Source of the DNA: Schistocephalus solidus | Lineage: Eukaryota; Platyhelminthes; Cestoda; Diphyllobothriidea; Diphyllobothriidae | Length of the DNA stretch: 64,000 nt | Assembly: GCA_017591395.1 (NCBI GenBank) | Contig: WEDG01004226.1 | Coordinates: 37,126-101,125, forward strand | Direction of reading: 5' to 3' | Shown here: one piece after another, positions 32,201-38,175 of the stretch | Layout of the letters: each line of letters begins with the position of its first letter | How positions within the stretch are numbered: position 1 is the first letter of the stretch | Position numbers and translations under genes: made by a program | The notes under the pieces: model-generated | What the model was told of the DNA's origin: nothing | Database searches by the model: none | The model's input: the letters and a program-made list of their open reading frames with translations, nothing else

Positions 32201-32946
32201 TAGAGATAGTTTGTTTTGAAGCGCCTATCAGTTCGGGATGCGCTTATGAGGAAAAATTTATTTTGATCCATCTATATTAGCATTGGCGATCGTCCAGCTG
32301 TATCTCGTGGTTATCAACCCCGTATAGCTTGCGTCAACTCTTCGATCCACATATATTGCCAGACTTATTCCCTTTTTTTCTGCGTTCGATCTTTAATTTC
32401 TTTGTCTTTAGCCCACTTGTGCGTCCTCTGGTTTTGACATCATCTGTGTAGCAAACTTATTAAAGGACGGTCTGATACAAGTCCATTTTGCCTTCGGTTA
32501 GACCATACTGAGAGGCTCAGATTCATGACAGACTGCTCGAAGGGCTGCAGTGTCGGGAAGTCATTAGGCAGTTTGCAACATGAGACGACTGCCACTGATT
32601 TTCATAAGAAGCTAACCGTTTCTGTTAATGTTTATTTATCGTTATGGTCATAATATTCCACATTTAACTGTGGGCATTAGAACGTAAATTCGCTTGATTC
32701 ACAACCCCTTGTCTATAGATTTAGTTTTTTTGTGTCAAAAGAGATGAATCTTTACTTATTTCTTGTTTAAGGCATTTTAGGAGACCTCCTATAAGCGCAT
32801 TTAGCCCTTGCCCTCCGTGAAATTTTCTTACTGTTATTCCAAAGCCTAGGAGCGTTTGCTTTATTAATACTGTTTTTTTAAATTTTTTATAGGGCTCGTC
32901 CAAGTCCCCTCGTTCGGGTAAAATGCTGAAATCAAAGAGGCGGTAA
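10443..32946 (+). CDS. RRP12: RRP12-like ribosomal RNA processing protein (spliced gene)
   Basis: RRP12 is a nucleolar HEAT-repeat protein needed for pre-rRNA processing and export of pre-40S (and in yeast pre-60S) particles. I joined coding segments at 10443-10666, 10700-10773, 10804-11160, 14678-14834, 14997-15383, 18731-19010, 19079-19139, 20561-20979, 22243-22391, 22514-22566, 23690-23771, 24780-24927, 24990-25171, 25276-25575, 26699-27070, 28123-28214, 29273-29572, 29671-30275, 31318-31673 and 32893-32946. All phases agree, giving about 1,549 codons. Recalled human RRP12 blocks match in order: EYYAAL (human EYFAAL), SWLLPLL followed by FFTTLLPLA, YRVLE, YHKIIRN, DGRLVIEE, DPFAYVPL and a basic C-end. 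Human RRP12 is about 1,297 residues, so this copy is longer, mostly in the acidic and basic C-terminal third. The N-terminal 80 or so residues are not found. Least certain are the 19010/19079 junction and the 62-nt intron at 24928. Confidence 0.9.
10667..10699 (+). other. 33-nt micro-intron in RRP12
   Basis: Starts GTAAAT and ends TTTCTTAG. Read through, it puts an in-frame TAG at 10697-10699. Removed, it joins EYYAAL directly to LSLLNTD in phase 0, with length parity to human RRP12. The boundary motifs and restored protein alignment make an intron much likelier than a nonsense mutation. Confidence 0.85.
10700..10773 (+). CDS. RRP12: RRP12 coding segment 2
   Basis: A 74-nt exon encoding LSLLNTDSSTKSAEAYLLRL, matching the human stretch that ends AVAYLLNLVLKRV. 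It ends in phase 2, with a GC dinucleotide before GTAAGT. The next exon supplies T, and the join reads KAVPVSLLRK against human KRVPSPVLIKK. Confidence 0.88.
10774..10803 (+). other. 30-nt micro-intron in RRP12
   Basis: GTAAGT donor, C/T-rich body and TTTCCTAG acceptor in 30 nt. Removal joins the flanking exons in phase and reproduces the conserved VP dipeptide of RRP12. Introns this short are known from the 5' parts of flatworm genes. Confidence 0.88.
10804..11160 (+). CDS. RRP12: RRP12 coding segment 3
   Basis: About 119 codons of helical repeat sequence. The segment SESSKTLTNVLM matches human SDTSKAFMDIM, and FVDHENPTIRKTCQTAVLEIL matches the human block around HPKPKIRKAAQHGV. It ends in phase 2 before GTAAGT at 11161. 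The following intron is 3.5 kb. Confidence 0.88.
11161..12582 (+). other. RRP12 intron, proximal part without recognised elements
   Basis: AT-rich intronic sequence between the donor at 11161 and the SINE at 12583. Open frames here (for example 12109-12390) show no family motif, and no good coding block was seen on either strand. Confidence 0.6.
12583..12856 (+). mobile_element. tRNA-derived SINE, copy 1
   Basis: A tRNA-like head carries an A-box-like GGCGCAGTGGGTAGAGCG and a B-box-like GAGTTCGAGGC. The body from 12662 onward (GGGTATGGCTGGCTGATGAC, then TTAGCCGTCATC on the other strand and TTGTCTTTGTCGG) is shared with the copies at 16509 and 16770. The anticodon arm (GTTGG, CTTCTGC, CCAAC) resembles tRNA-Arg(TCT). 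It ends at a (AT)n run. RNA polymerase III transcription by LINE-supplied enzymes is how such SINEs spread. Confidence 0.8.
12857..12878. repeat. (AT)n microsatellite at SINE 3' end
   Basis: A 22-bp run of alternating A and T directly abuts the 3' end of the SINE. The same pairing recurs near the SINE cluster at 16.4-17.3 kb. Confidence 0.95.
12880..14245 (-). mobile_element. Penelope-like element fragment (RT C-terminus plus GIY-YIG)
   Basis: Antisense inside an RRP12 intron. Reading on the minus strand from 14245, FKPKLWLRYVDDTFVI is the catalytic YVDD box of Penelope-type reverse transcriptase. It is followed by ILPFLDVSI, and by a HRKGSNADIILNYDSNHP block typical of the family. From about 13620 to 13300 the minus strand encodes IYRIPCENCSSAYVGHTGR and TRINEH, the GIY-YIG endonuclease with its CxxC pair. 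The two parts are now in different frames (a break near 13700), so it is inactive. The 5' half of the RT is missing. Confidence 0.85.
14678..14834 (+). CDS. RRP12: RRP12 coding segment 4
   Basis: Follows a CTGTTTTAG acceptor. It encodes RCLNLLKNALPLVPEKDIKI and ALELTEIPNSL, matching human [20 protein letters not shown] and its continuation. The exon starts one base before a codon, fitting the phase-2 end of segment 3, and ends in phase 0 before GTGAGT. Confidence 0.87.
14997..15383 (+). CDS. RRP12: RRP12 coding segment 5
   Basis: 129 codons following TTTTCAG. VVKATFECLQAIF matches human VTACAMQAFHSLF, and the ETESITCWLHCL and DIARDILLALF blocks align downstream. The intron before it is 162 nt. 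The donor is GTAAGC at 15384. Confidence 0.87.
15384..16448 (+). other. RRP12 intron, part without recognised elements
   Basis: AT-rich intronic DNA. No coding block, tRNA-like head or transposon motif was recognised in either strand before the (TA)n array at 16449. Confidence 0.6.
16449..16501. repeat. (TA)n microsatellite
   Basis: A perfect alternating TA run of about 53 bp, immediately upstream of an inverted SINE segment. The tyrosine-isoleucine open frames across it are artefacts of the repeat. Confidence 0.97.
16509..16745 (+). mobile_element. Rearranged SINE copy 2 (5' half inverted)
   Basis: 16511-16589 is the reverse complement of the SINE body found at 16836-16910. From about 16590 the same SINE family continues in direct orientation (TTGTCTTTGTCGG through the ATGCTACACGTCGC region) to the 3' end near 16745. 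No tRNA head is present. The result is a head-inverted SINE facing copy 3. Confidence 0.8.
16770..16993 (+). mobile_element. tRNA-derived SINE, copy 3
   Basis: An intact-looking tRNA-like head has A-box-like GTGGCTCAATGGTAGAGCG and B-box GGGTTCGAATCCC. It is followed by the family body. It is truncated at about 16993 relative to copy 2, which continues about 55 bp further. The acceptor ends do not pair as in a functional tRNA, and the body continues past the B box, so this is a SINE rather than a tRNA gene. Confidence 0.85.
17225..17265. repeat. (AT)n microsatellite
   Basis: An alternating AT run of about 41 bp, the second array flanking the SINE pair in this intron. Between SINE copy 3 and this array (17040-17120) lie further degenerate ATATAT stretches. 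Confidence 0.95.
17266..18730 (+). other. RRP12 intron, distal part without recognised elements
   Basis: No conserved coding block was recognised. An open frame at 17523-17825 (+) has no family motif and was not called. The sequence is more GC-balanced than the AT-rich first part of the intron and could hold an unrecognised repeat. Confidence 0.5.
18731..19010 (+). CDS. RRP12: RRP12 coding segment 6
   Basis: Starts in phase 0 after TACTGTTTAG. LLPELCLTIQSALTLSRREA and WPHLLRITSQLF correspond to human [20 protein letters not shown] and its continuation. The 3' end is the weakest call in the gene: GTGTTT at 19011 fits the phase of the next exon, and GTTGAT at 18983 is an alternative donor. Confidence 0.75.
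19079..19139 (+). CDS. RRP12: RRP12 coding segment 7
   Basis: A 61-nt exon after CTCTTTAG. It encodes SWGIEFVLKDALPLHCLLD, matching human SMGPEVVLQAVPLEIDG. It ends in phase 2 before a weak GTTGTA donor, and the G opening the next exon completes a GAG codon. Confidence 0.75.
19140..20560 (+). other. RRP12 intron
   Basis: 1.4 kb without recognised coding blocks. Open frames at 19183-19416 and 19670-19891 show no family signature. Confidence 0.6.
20561..20979 (+). CDS. RRP12: RRP12 coding segment 8 (NUC173-type core)
   Basis: Opens with RRSWLLPLL, then FFFTTLLPLA, the most diagnostic RRP12 core (human SWLLPVI and FFTTYFLPLAN). It is followed by the IWEVLLTFTRKPPSRWSDL block (human MWTLLPGFCTRPTDV). 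I expect the Pfam NUC173 domain to include this exon. The acceptor is TACTTCAG, and the donor GTAAGG at 20980 is in phase 1. Confidence 0.92.
20980..22242 (+). other. RRP12 intron
   Basis: 1.26 kb of non-coding sequence with no recognised repeat or RNA gene. Confidence 0.6.
22243..22391 (+). CDS. RRP12: RRP12 coding segment 9
   Basis: Acceptor TTTCCCATCAG and donor GTAATG. It encodes EAIKVMRVGARQMIPSILSL, matching human AEVSRFAKNFLPILFNL. It ends in phase 0 with LLGSK. Confidence 0.85.
22514..22566 (+). CDS. RRP12: RRP12 coding segment 10
   Basis: A 53-nt exon after CCATTTCAG, encoding MLSMPSEMAFQKLKSTG and ending phase 2 before GTAAAC. It lies where human RRP12 has the helix before VLDPASS. 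Its assignment rests mainly on splice signals and the phase fit with segment 11. Confidence 0.7.
22600..22735 (-). mobile_element. tRNA-headed SINE, left arm of inverted pair
   Basis: On the minus strand the head reads GAGCTTAGGTG, an anticodon arm, then GGGTTCGAATCTCACC and GAGGCC. A tail resembling TTTGACTC/ATTTGACCC follows. It is the mirror image of the element at 22774-22895. The acceptor 3' strand is kept, but the 5' end is altered. Confidence 0.75.
22774..22895 (+). mobile_element. tRNA-headed SINE, right arm of inverted pair
   Basis: GGCCTCG and CGAGGCC form a perfect 7-bp acceptor-like stem. GTGGG TTCGATT CTCAC forms a T-arm, and the A box is GTAGCTCAGGTGG. The anticodon stem is imperfect and there is a long variable region, so a functional tRNA is unlikely. 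A shared tail (CAACTGGGTCAAATGAATAA) continues past the acceptor, as in the left arm, indicating a SINE. Confidence 0.75.
23690..23771 (+). CDS. RRP12: RRP12 coding segment 11
   Basis: An 82-nt exon after ATGCTGTAG. It encodes MEILQLVIPHLAEENIKSLL, matching human SVLDLVVALAPCADEAAISK. It converts the phase-2 end of segment 10 to the phase-0 start of segment 12. The donor is GTTTAC. Confidence 0.82.
23772..24779 (+). other. RRP12 intron
   Basis: 1.0 kb of sequence with no coding block, repeat or RNA gene recognised. It ends in a strong TTTTTTTTTGCAG acceptor. Confidence 0.6.
24780..24927 (+). CDS. RRP12: RRP12 coding segment 12
   Basis: Encodes ALKKPSYRVLEAVLSSS and EMFVRHNLTSLISLMCKT, matching human VQKKAYRVLEEVCAS and LFVQSHLEDLKKTLLDS. 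The frame continues open to a TGA near 24985, but the matching downstream block lies in another frame. A short intron from 24928 is therefore proposed. Confidence 0.85.
24990..25171 (+). CDS. RRP12: RRP12 coding segment 13
   Basis: Encodes SRLRILRCLLRALTIELSAV and FINIFLPE, matching human PRLKCLLHIVRKLSAEHKEF and ITALIPE. It starts after ACTGACAG and ends phase 0 before GTAAAT. The 62-nt intron before it has a weak GTTTTC donor, so a frameshift in a single exon remains possible. Confidence 0.8.
25276..25575 (+). CDS. RRP12: RRP12 coding segment 14
   Basis: Exactly 100 codons after TTCTCCAG. NNMVRILAGRLLVDMVRA matches human VGARKNAFALLVEMGHAF. An acidic insert (LEADDDEDASS) follows, which human RRP12 lacks at this point. 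The end at 25575 uses a GTGCGC donor and keeps phase 0. Confidence 0.83.
25576..26698 (+). other. RRP12 intron
   Basis: 1.1 kb without recognised coding blocks or repeats. Confidence 0.6.
26699..27070 (+). CDS. RRP12: RRP12 coding segment 15
   Basis: 124 codons after CTCCTTCAG, ending before GTAAGT. VLTRLWPSILELSNDQLKQS and SLARLGLRLSRLLVAFIG fit the HEAT helices that in human end RDVVKSALGFIKVAV. An acidic linker (TSEEDGDVMEQQSP) sits between the helices. Confidence 0.82.
27071..28122 (+). other. RRP12 intron
   Basis: 1.05 kb of AT-rich sequence with a short poly-G run near 27810. No element was recognised. Confidence 0.6.
28123..28214 (+). CDS. RRP12: RRP12 coding segment 16
   Basis: A 92-nt exon between GGTTTTTAG and GTAAGG. 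It encodes HPLRFVVKGLVEKLLRKA, matching human RRHFRMKLRNLFTKFIRKFG. It ends in phase 2. Confidence 0.88.
28215..29272 (+). other. RRP12 intron with telomere-like patch
   Basis: 1.06 kb intron. Apart from the GGTTAG-rich stretch at 28400-28490, nothing is recognised. The open frame at 28516-28971 shows no family motif. Confidence 0.55.
28400..28490. repeat. Degenerate telomere-like (TTAGGG)n patch
   Basis: About 90 bp rich in GGTTAGGATTAGGGTT, TAGGGTTA and GATTAGGG units separated by short diverged stretches. TTAGGG is the flatworm telomere unit, but the repeats are too decayed to show whether this is a telomere insertion or chance simple sequence. Confidence 0.6.
29273..29572 (+). CDS. RRP12: RRP12 coding segment 17
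   Basis: QALQSLMDQSYHKIIRNSAK matches human LVKRLLPEEYHRVLVNIRKA. A basic stretch (MRRERKRAAA) and a serine/acidic low-complexity tail with EDVGESDDENGS follow. It is phase 2 at both ends and spliced by CTAACTCAG and GTGAGT. Confidence 0.9.
29671..30275 (+). CDS. RRP12: RRP12 coding segment 18
   Basis: A 605-nt exon. It encodes LNDILAPSSEEEEDTAQR (human IEEILADSEDEEDNEE), STWLVEDTGTEVLDL (human RAWLKEGGGDEPLNFL) and RDGRLVIEESTVD (human ADGRLIIREEADG), with long charged linkers. The 98-nt intron before it ends CCCTGTAG. The donor GTACGC at 30276 is in phase 1. Confidence 0.9.
30276..31317 (+). other. RRP12 intron
   Basis: 1.04 kb with no recognised element. Confidence 0.6.
31318..31673 (+). 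CDS. RRP12: RRP12 coding segment 19
   Basis: WLLPDDEQTGTPP, then an alanine-rich run, GAIYRSARAQGDMKKPGLPD and DPFAYVPLGAG. This matches the human block GAEYKAKKAKGDVKKKGRPD and DPYAYIPLNR, the RRP12 C-terminal signature. A basic tract (GKRKRKNRMV, AERRLLLRSM) follows, probably a nucleolar signal. It ends phase 0 before GTCAGC. Confidence 0.93.
31674..32892 (+). other. Last RRP12 intron
   Basis: 1.2 kb of AT-rich sequence with no element recognised. It ends with a T-rich tract and TTTTATAG. Confidence 0.65.
32893..32946 (+). CDS. RRP12: RRP12 terminal coding segment with stop
   Basis: Encodes GSSKSPRSGKMLKSKRR then TAA at 32944-32946. The short basic ending parallels human NRRKDRR at the RRP12 C-terminus, and it starts in phase 0 as segment 19 requires. 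Confidence 0.85.
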   Translation, partial: GSSKSPRSGKMLKSKRR

Positions 32947-33379
32947 CGCTAAGTCTCCCTGCCATGTTTTGTCCTCAAAGAAAACTATTCCGTACTTTCA
33001 CGGTTTTTCCATCAGATGCGCACTCGAAACCATTAGTTTGGCGCTGTGGGAACAAAGTCAACCTTGAGTGGGACTTCTACATGCACACGCCCACTAACGA
33101 GCTCCTTTGAGCCCTTTGTAAACCTTACCATACCTGAATTAAATTATTAAGCGGCGATTTATTTGCCTTTTTAAGAGCTCAACAAACCTCACTTCAACTG
33201 CACTTATATGTGTGGATTCATTGGGTCATGCTGTTCATTGTGATTCGTGCGGTCGGGAGACGATCAATGTTGATAAGGATAGTGGGTTGCCATTCGTTGA
33301 TGAATTTTTGTAGCACATTATGCTCATGCCGATTCCCCTGCCTGGATACCTAGATATGCCTGTTCCTGTCTGCGCGTTC
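32947..33379 (+). other. RRP12 3' flank
   Basis: Probable 3' UTR and intergenic DNA. Apart from the ATTAAA at 33138, no feature was seen before LINE similarity starts near 33380. Confidence 0.55.
33138..33143 (+). terminator. Candidate polyadenylation signal of RRP12
   Basis: ATTAAA, the commonest variant of AATAAA, about 190 bp after the stop codon. No AATAAA was seen between the stop and this point. This is a placement by motif only. Confidence 0.35.
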
Positions 33380-35094
33380 AGAAATCAGACCAGTCGTGGG
33401 AGTTAAGATGTATCAATAATTCTGTCGAATGTGCTAATCGAAAATCAAAGAAAAAGCTATATTTTTTGGAAAACATTTCATTGCTTCGAATTGTAGTGGT
33501 CTTAGATCCCAAGTGGGCCTAATGATGACAGTGTCAAAGGCATACAACCTCTGCAGAAGATAAGATCAAGTATGCTTGACCCTCAGGTAGATAAGTCAAC
33601 AACCTGAGTCCAAATGCCGACATCTACGGCCTTGAGTAAGTCCTCGAACTTTATGGGGCCGGAGGGGGACCAAAAACAATCGAATTTCAGGAAGATTAAA
33701 ATCACCTGCAATTAAGCAATACTTAAAATGTAAGTCAGCTGCGGCGTGAAATGCTTGTGAGCGACAAAGGTCGTAATTCTCAATGGTATTGGGCGGGCGA
33801 TAGACACAATAAACGAGTAAAGAGTTCTTATTATTTAAGGTAATTTGAAGACAGCAGCTCTCTTCAACCGCGGTAAATTATGGATGTTCTAAGGGCCGAA
33901 ATGCCAGCGCTTACTTAACATAGATACATTTTCATCCACCAGGGCTGTCGTGGCGATCATTTCGAGGACAATTATAACCTACAAGAGAGAGTTCGGAGTC
34001 GGCTGCGGAAGCTGTTGCTTATGTTTTACTTACTATAACAATATCTGGACGGTGGACGAAAATTAGAGTCTGAAGTAGGGGCATTTTATTGAAAAAGGAT
34101 CTGGCATTTAGAAAGAAGAGTTTAAGTGGTAGATCTGACATTTTTTGAGGGAGGGCGGCTAAGTCATCCGGTGGTTGACGGCCACTGAACATAGGGCATG
34201 TGCTCCCACCCTGTTCTGGAAAAAAGGTTGTGGGATAGTGCGTCTGATGTGGGTAAAGGGGAGTAAACTATGGAGGCGGAAATGGCAGACAGAGGAACTG
34301 AGCACTACCACTATATATTGGGGCTTGTCCGGGAAACCCTTGGACAGGATATTGCAAAGTATTCTTAGTAAGGTGACACAGACGGTCAGGTGAGTCTAGT
34401 AGTCCAGCAGGACCATTCGTATTGAGAGACAACTGAGAAAGCAACCATGGAGAATATTGGCTGCGAAGCGGGTGATGCACTGTTACGTGTCGCACAGAAG
34501 TACCATTCATGGACAAGAATGCTTGCATGTTTCATTTATCAGCCTCAGTATGAGGTCTGGGTGTTAGTTGGAAATCCGAGGAAGTTGGGATGAATATATT
34601 TTCGGGAGAAGTAGGCGATGGTAAAGGAGTATGTTTCGTGGAGCAGCAACATTTTTGTGGTTTTTGAGTGGTCGAGACTTTAGTCGGACTTGTCTTTCAG
34701 CTAAAAATCTGCGTTGGTTTACCAGGAGTAACTGTTAAACTTGGTATGGTTGTGGGAATAGGAGAAGCACTGCTGTCCTGAGAACGAATAAGATAAGAAC
34801 TGTTGTCTTGGGATCCCACAAGATCAATCAAGTTCGGTTTTCTGCAGAGGTAGCTGCGGATTCGGACAACGAGGTCCGTAGATGACATTGGAGGTGATTT
34901 GTTCAACATTGCAACAGAGGTAGTCATTTCTCTGTTGCTTGTCGACAATTTCAAAAGTAGTTTTCTTTGCATTGGAGTGAGGTCAGGGGGAACCAAGGAA
35001 TACCATTTTTGATAAAAATCTCTACTAATCTCCTTCGTAGACAGTATGAAGTTTACTTCTATCAAGAAAAAGAGAGTAACTAATATGGGGGCAT
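33380..35094 (-). mobile_element. LINE family F5, 5' half (ORF1 plus EN)
   Basis: The minus strand runs 5' end at 35094, ORF1-like frame 35065-34697, EN start near 34120 (LFFLNARSFFNKMPLLQTLI, then HRPDIVIVSKT), and EN core near 33720 (YCLIAGDFNLPEIRLF). It stops near 33380, where homology with 7400 is lost. EN frames carry stops. The insertion sits in repeat R1 at CGACGGTCGAACTG. Confidence 0.82.
34697..35065 (-). pseudogene. F5 ORF1-like protein remnant
   Basis: 123 codons with no zinc knuckle or RRM that I can see. Its identity as ORF1 rests on its position upstream of the EN and on its repetition at 1-284. The reading frame is serine- and leucine-rich (SSTDLVVRIRSYLCRKPNLI). It is not open in the 1-284 copy. 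Confidence 0.55.
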
Positions 35095-35430
35095 GACAGT
35101 TCGACCGTCGATTTCAACGAGGTCCACCGTATGCTTCACGCCAGGTGGTGCAGGGACAGTAACATGCGCGTGAATTAGTTTTAAGTGATAGTAGCCTTGC
35201 GCCGCAGCTACCGCACTCTCTCCTCCCCCACCTGAGCCCGGTGTCAAGACAGAGTCAAGAAGACCGGGAGATGGGAGAGGGCGCAGATGGCTGAGACCGG
35301 AGCAGCCTGGGTGTACCACCACACCTGACTTCGGATCCCATGGGTGGGAGTGCCATACAGGCCACATTAAGAAGGAGCCGTGCGGCCGACTCTCAATCCA
35401 CCAGTCATCCACTCACACAAAACACACATT
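35095..35430 (-). repeat. Unnamed repeat R1, copy 1
   Basis: The minus-strand frame contains GGGGESAVAAAQGYYHLKLI, HVTVPAPPGV and HTVDLVEIDGRT. A second copy lies at 43085-43370 on the plus strand with the same frame. I do not recognise the family. The F5 LINE is inserted directly at its 3' side, and diverged short repeats follow on its other side. Confidence 0.7.
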
Positions 35431-36107
35431 GGGCTGACCACGCGGTCGAGTTATCCTGATCAGTTGGCAACCTTCCAAGCCACGGCTTTTTGCGCACCGT
35501 GATAGTTTCAAGCGCGTCCGTTGTTTATAATGAGGAAAATGCGCTGAGCTGTCGACCTCACTCTCCCTTACCCCACAATCAGACTACCATCCGAGCCAGT
35601 CAGTTGTCTGATGCGGGAGGGGTCACATTGGCTGACGGGTTGGCATACCCTTTCTTCGCGCGCCACAGCACGACCTGGCCCCATAACGCACACACCAGGA
35701 TTCACTAAATCTGGGGATGTGGAAGGAACGATTGCCGTCTGACTCCCAGTCCACTGGTCAGCCATTCGACACACACAGCACATACACTAGGCCGACGGCG
35801 TGGTCTGGTGTCAGCGTCAATTAGCAGCCTTCCGGCCACGGTTTCTAGGAAAACGTGATTTTTATCAGGTATATTATGATGATTGTGCGGGTGTTGTTTG
35901 GCGTATTAGTGTAGATGGTGTGCGCTGATGTGGCTTAGCCTCCGGTGGTTTACCGTAGGTTGTCGTTGAGGCGCATGTGTCGAATAGGCCATGCGGTGTG
36001 TAAAATGCGCGGGAGCAGTGAGGGCAGTGGAGGCGAGGCGTGGCGAGTGCATGTTGGAGCCCCAGGCACTGGCTAACCAGCCTCGCGCGATGGATTCGCA
36101 GCCACAT
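35431..36107 (-). repeat. Diverged ~350-bp repeat pair and decayed zinc-finger frame
   Basis: 35400-35520 and 35755-35870 resemble each other (CACACA-rich start, GGGCTGACCACGCGG versus AGGCCGACGGCGTGG, then CCACGG and a GTGAT). The minus strand at 36107-35874 encodes RIHRARL and LHCPHCSRAFYTPHGLF, resembling C2H2 fingers found at the end of some flatworm LINE proteins. The distal histidines are gone. Origin is uncertain. Confidence 0.5.
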
Positions 36108-37942
36108 GGCTAATGGAGTTCTCACCTACTAAGTGTCGCTACATGAGTTTTGGGCCTGTTAGGCTGCCGCAACCTCTTATCTTTGAAGGTTGCCATATTA
36201 TTGAATGTTCCTCCATCAAGGACTTGGGCTTAAGCTACACCAATAAATTAGATCTTTCGCCCTCATGCCGATAGAATTACGGCCAAAGCTGCTCAGATTT
36301 GCGGCTTTATTTCTTATAATTTATACCTTCCTGAAATTAAATTTAGACTTTATCGTATGTTTTGTACTTCCCATTCTTGAATTTTTGCTGTCCTTTCTTT
36401 CGGTTTGATGAACGAATCTAGCCGTTCAAAAATTGAAAAATGTTCAAAGAAATTTCACAAAAAAACTCCTATCTCCGACTCTTTTAACTACTTCCCTACT
36501 CAACAAGATGCCAGCTAACGAAGCTCAAAATTTCTTTTGGGTCAGGAGACTTGAAGCAGGCTTTTGTCTCCTTTTTCGTCTTAATAATAGTTCAACTCTC
36601 CCAAAGCTTTCTGTCATTACCCCCGTTAGTCTTCCTTATAACCCTAAGAAATTCTGAACCAATTATACCTCCCCCCTGCATCCTCCACGTGTAAACGCTC
36701 TCTTCTTTGCTTCTAGGTATAGTTTTCTTTGGAATAACTTGCCAATTGAAATTAGGTCGTTAACTAGTCTATCTGCATTCAAGCGAAGACTGCACATTTA
36801 TCTTAACACGGATTCTATTAACCTTTTATTTTCCTCATCTTTTCCCAGTAGCTTTCCCCATGACTCGGAGAAAGGACCATCGGGAATTTGAGTAACCCTC
36901 TTGAAACTATATTTACGCTACCTGGAGACGCCCATGAACTATAATGTCTCCTTATATCACCCGTCCTCCAAACGATGACGTCATTCGGACGTACAAATTC
37001 GGTGGTCCACAGTCTTATATGCTGCGGTTTCTTTGGATACTAACCATCATCAGAATTCAATTCTGGATCCTATGATGCTGAGGACTTAAGTTCATTGACG
37101 CATTTTCGTGAGATTCTGTTTAATACACCTAAGTGATCAAGAACGAATCACCTCGACGTTTCATTATCTCATTCTGAAATGCTACTGCAGTATTACCCTA
37201 TTCTACCACCTGACTATTTTTCCTAAGCGGTTTTTCTCCTACCTTCTATTCGAAAATGAAGGCCTATTGAACTCTGCCTCCATTTTTCATGGTAGGGAGT
37301 TTTTTCACTGCCTATTTTTTCTAGTTCACCATTAATTTTTTAAAACATTGCTAACTGTTGACATAGCAGGACAAGTTATGTATTTGTACATTTTATCTGC
37401 ACACATTGTCCTAACTTTATTTCGTTACTAATGTTTGCTTAGACAGTACCTTCCCGGTGCTAACCAAATATATAAATTCTAAATTCTAAATTCTGGATCC
37501 TAAAATGCTGAGGACTTAATTTCATTGACGCATTTTCGTGAGATTTTGTTTCATACGCCTAAGTGATCAAGAACGAATCCCCTCGACGTTTCATTATCTC
37601 ATCCTTAAATGCTACTACCGTATTACCCTACTCTACCACCTGACCATTTTTTCCGAAGGAGTTTTTTTCTCCTACCTTCTATTAAAAAATGAAGGCTTAT
37701 TGAACTCTGCCTCCATTTTTATGGTAGGAGTTTTTTTCACTACCTATTTTTTCTAGTTCACCATTACTTTTAAAACATCGCTAACTGTTGACATAGCAGG
37801 ACAAGTTATGTATTTGTACATTTTATCTGCACACATTGTCATAACTTTATTTCGTTACTAATGTTTGCTTAGACAGGTGACTTGCCGGTGCTAACCAAAT
37901 ATAAAGTTCTAAATTCTAAATAAATAAAAAAATAAATAAAAT
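36108..37942 (+). mobile_element. LINE family F4, copy 3 (3' half, duplicated 3' UTR)
   Basis: Starts inside the post-YADD region (ATGGAGTTCTCACC, as at 5450). It carries the C-terminal domain with several one-base indels relative to copy 1, then the full 3' UTR. The 3'-terminal segment occurs twice in tandem (about 37065-37490 and 37490-37942), each ending in TAAATTCTAAATTCT-like heptamers. It is 5'-truncated and non-coding. Confidence 0.83.
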
Positions 37943-38175
37943 TACTGATTTTCAAACTTCATCGCATTTCTGTAACTAGACCGTAGTCAGATGACTTTGC
38001 ATTTTTGAAATTTAAGTTCAGCAGATACTCATCATATCGCTTTTGCAAGCGACCCAAGTTACTTTGTAAGTTCCGTGCATCCTCCAGCTTTTCTTTCGAA
38101 GTCCATAGCTTGAGATCATCAGCAAACATGACCTTCTCGCATTTCAATACATCAAGGCAGTCGGTCACTTATATC
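37943..38175 (-). mobile_element. LINE family F2 RT, 3' portion split by F1 insertion
   Basis: The minus strand encodes CLDVLKCEKVMFADDLKLWT and YLLNLNF, matching the F2 RT at 50880-51070. The 5' continuation lies 4.5 kb away at 42706, on the other side of the F1 element. Confidence 0.82.
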
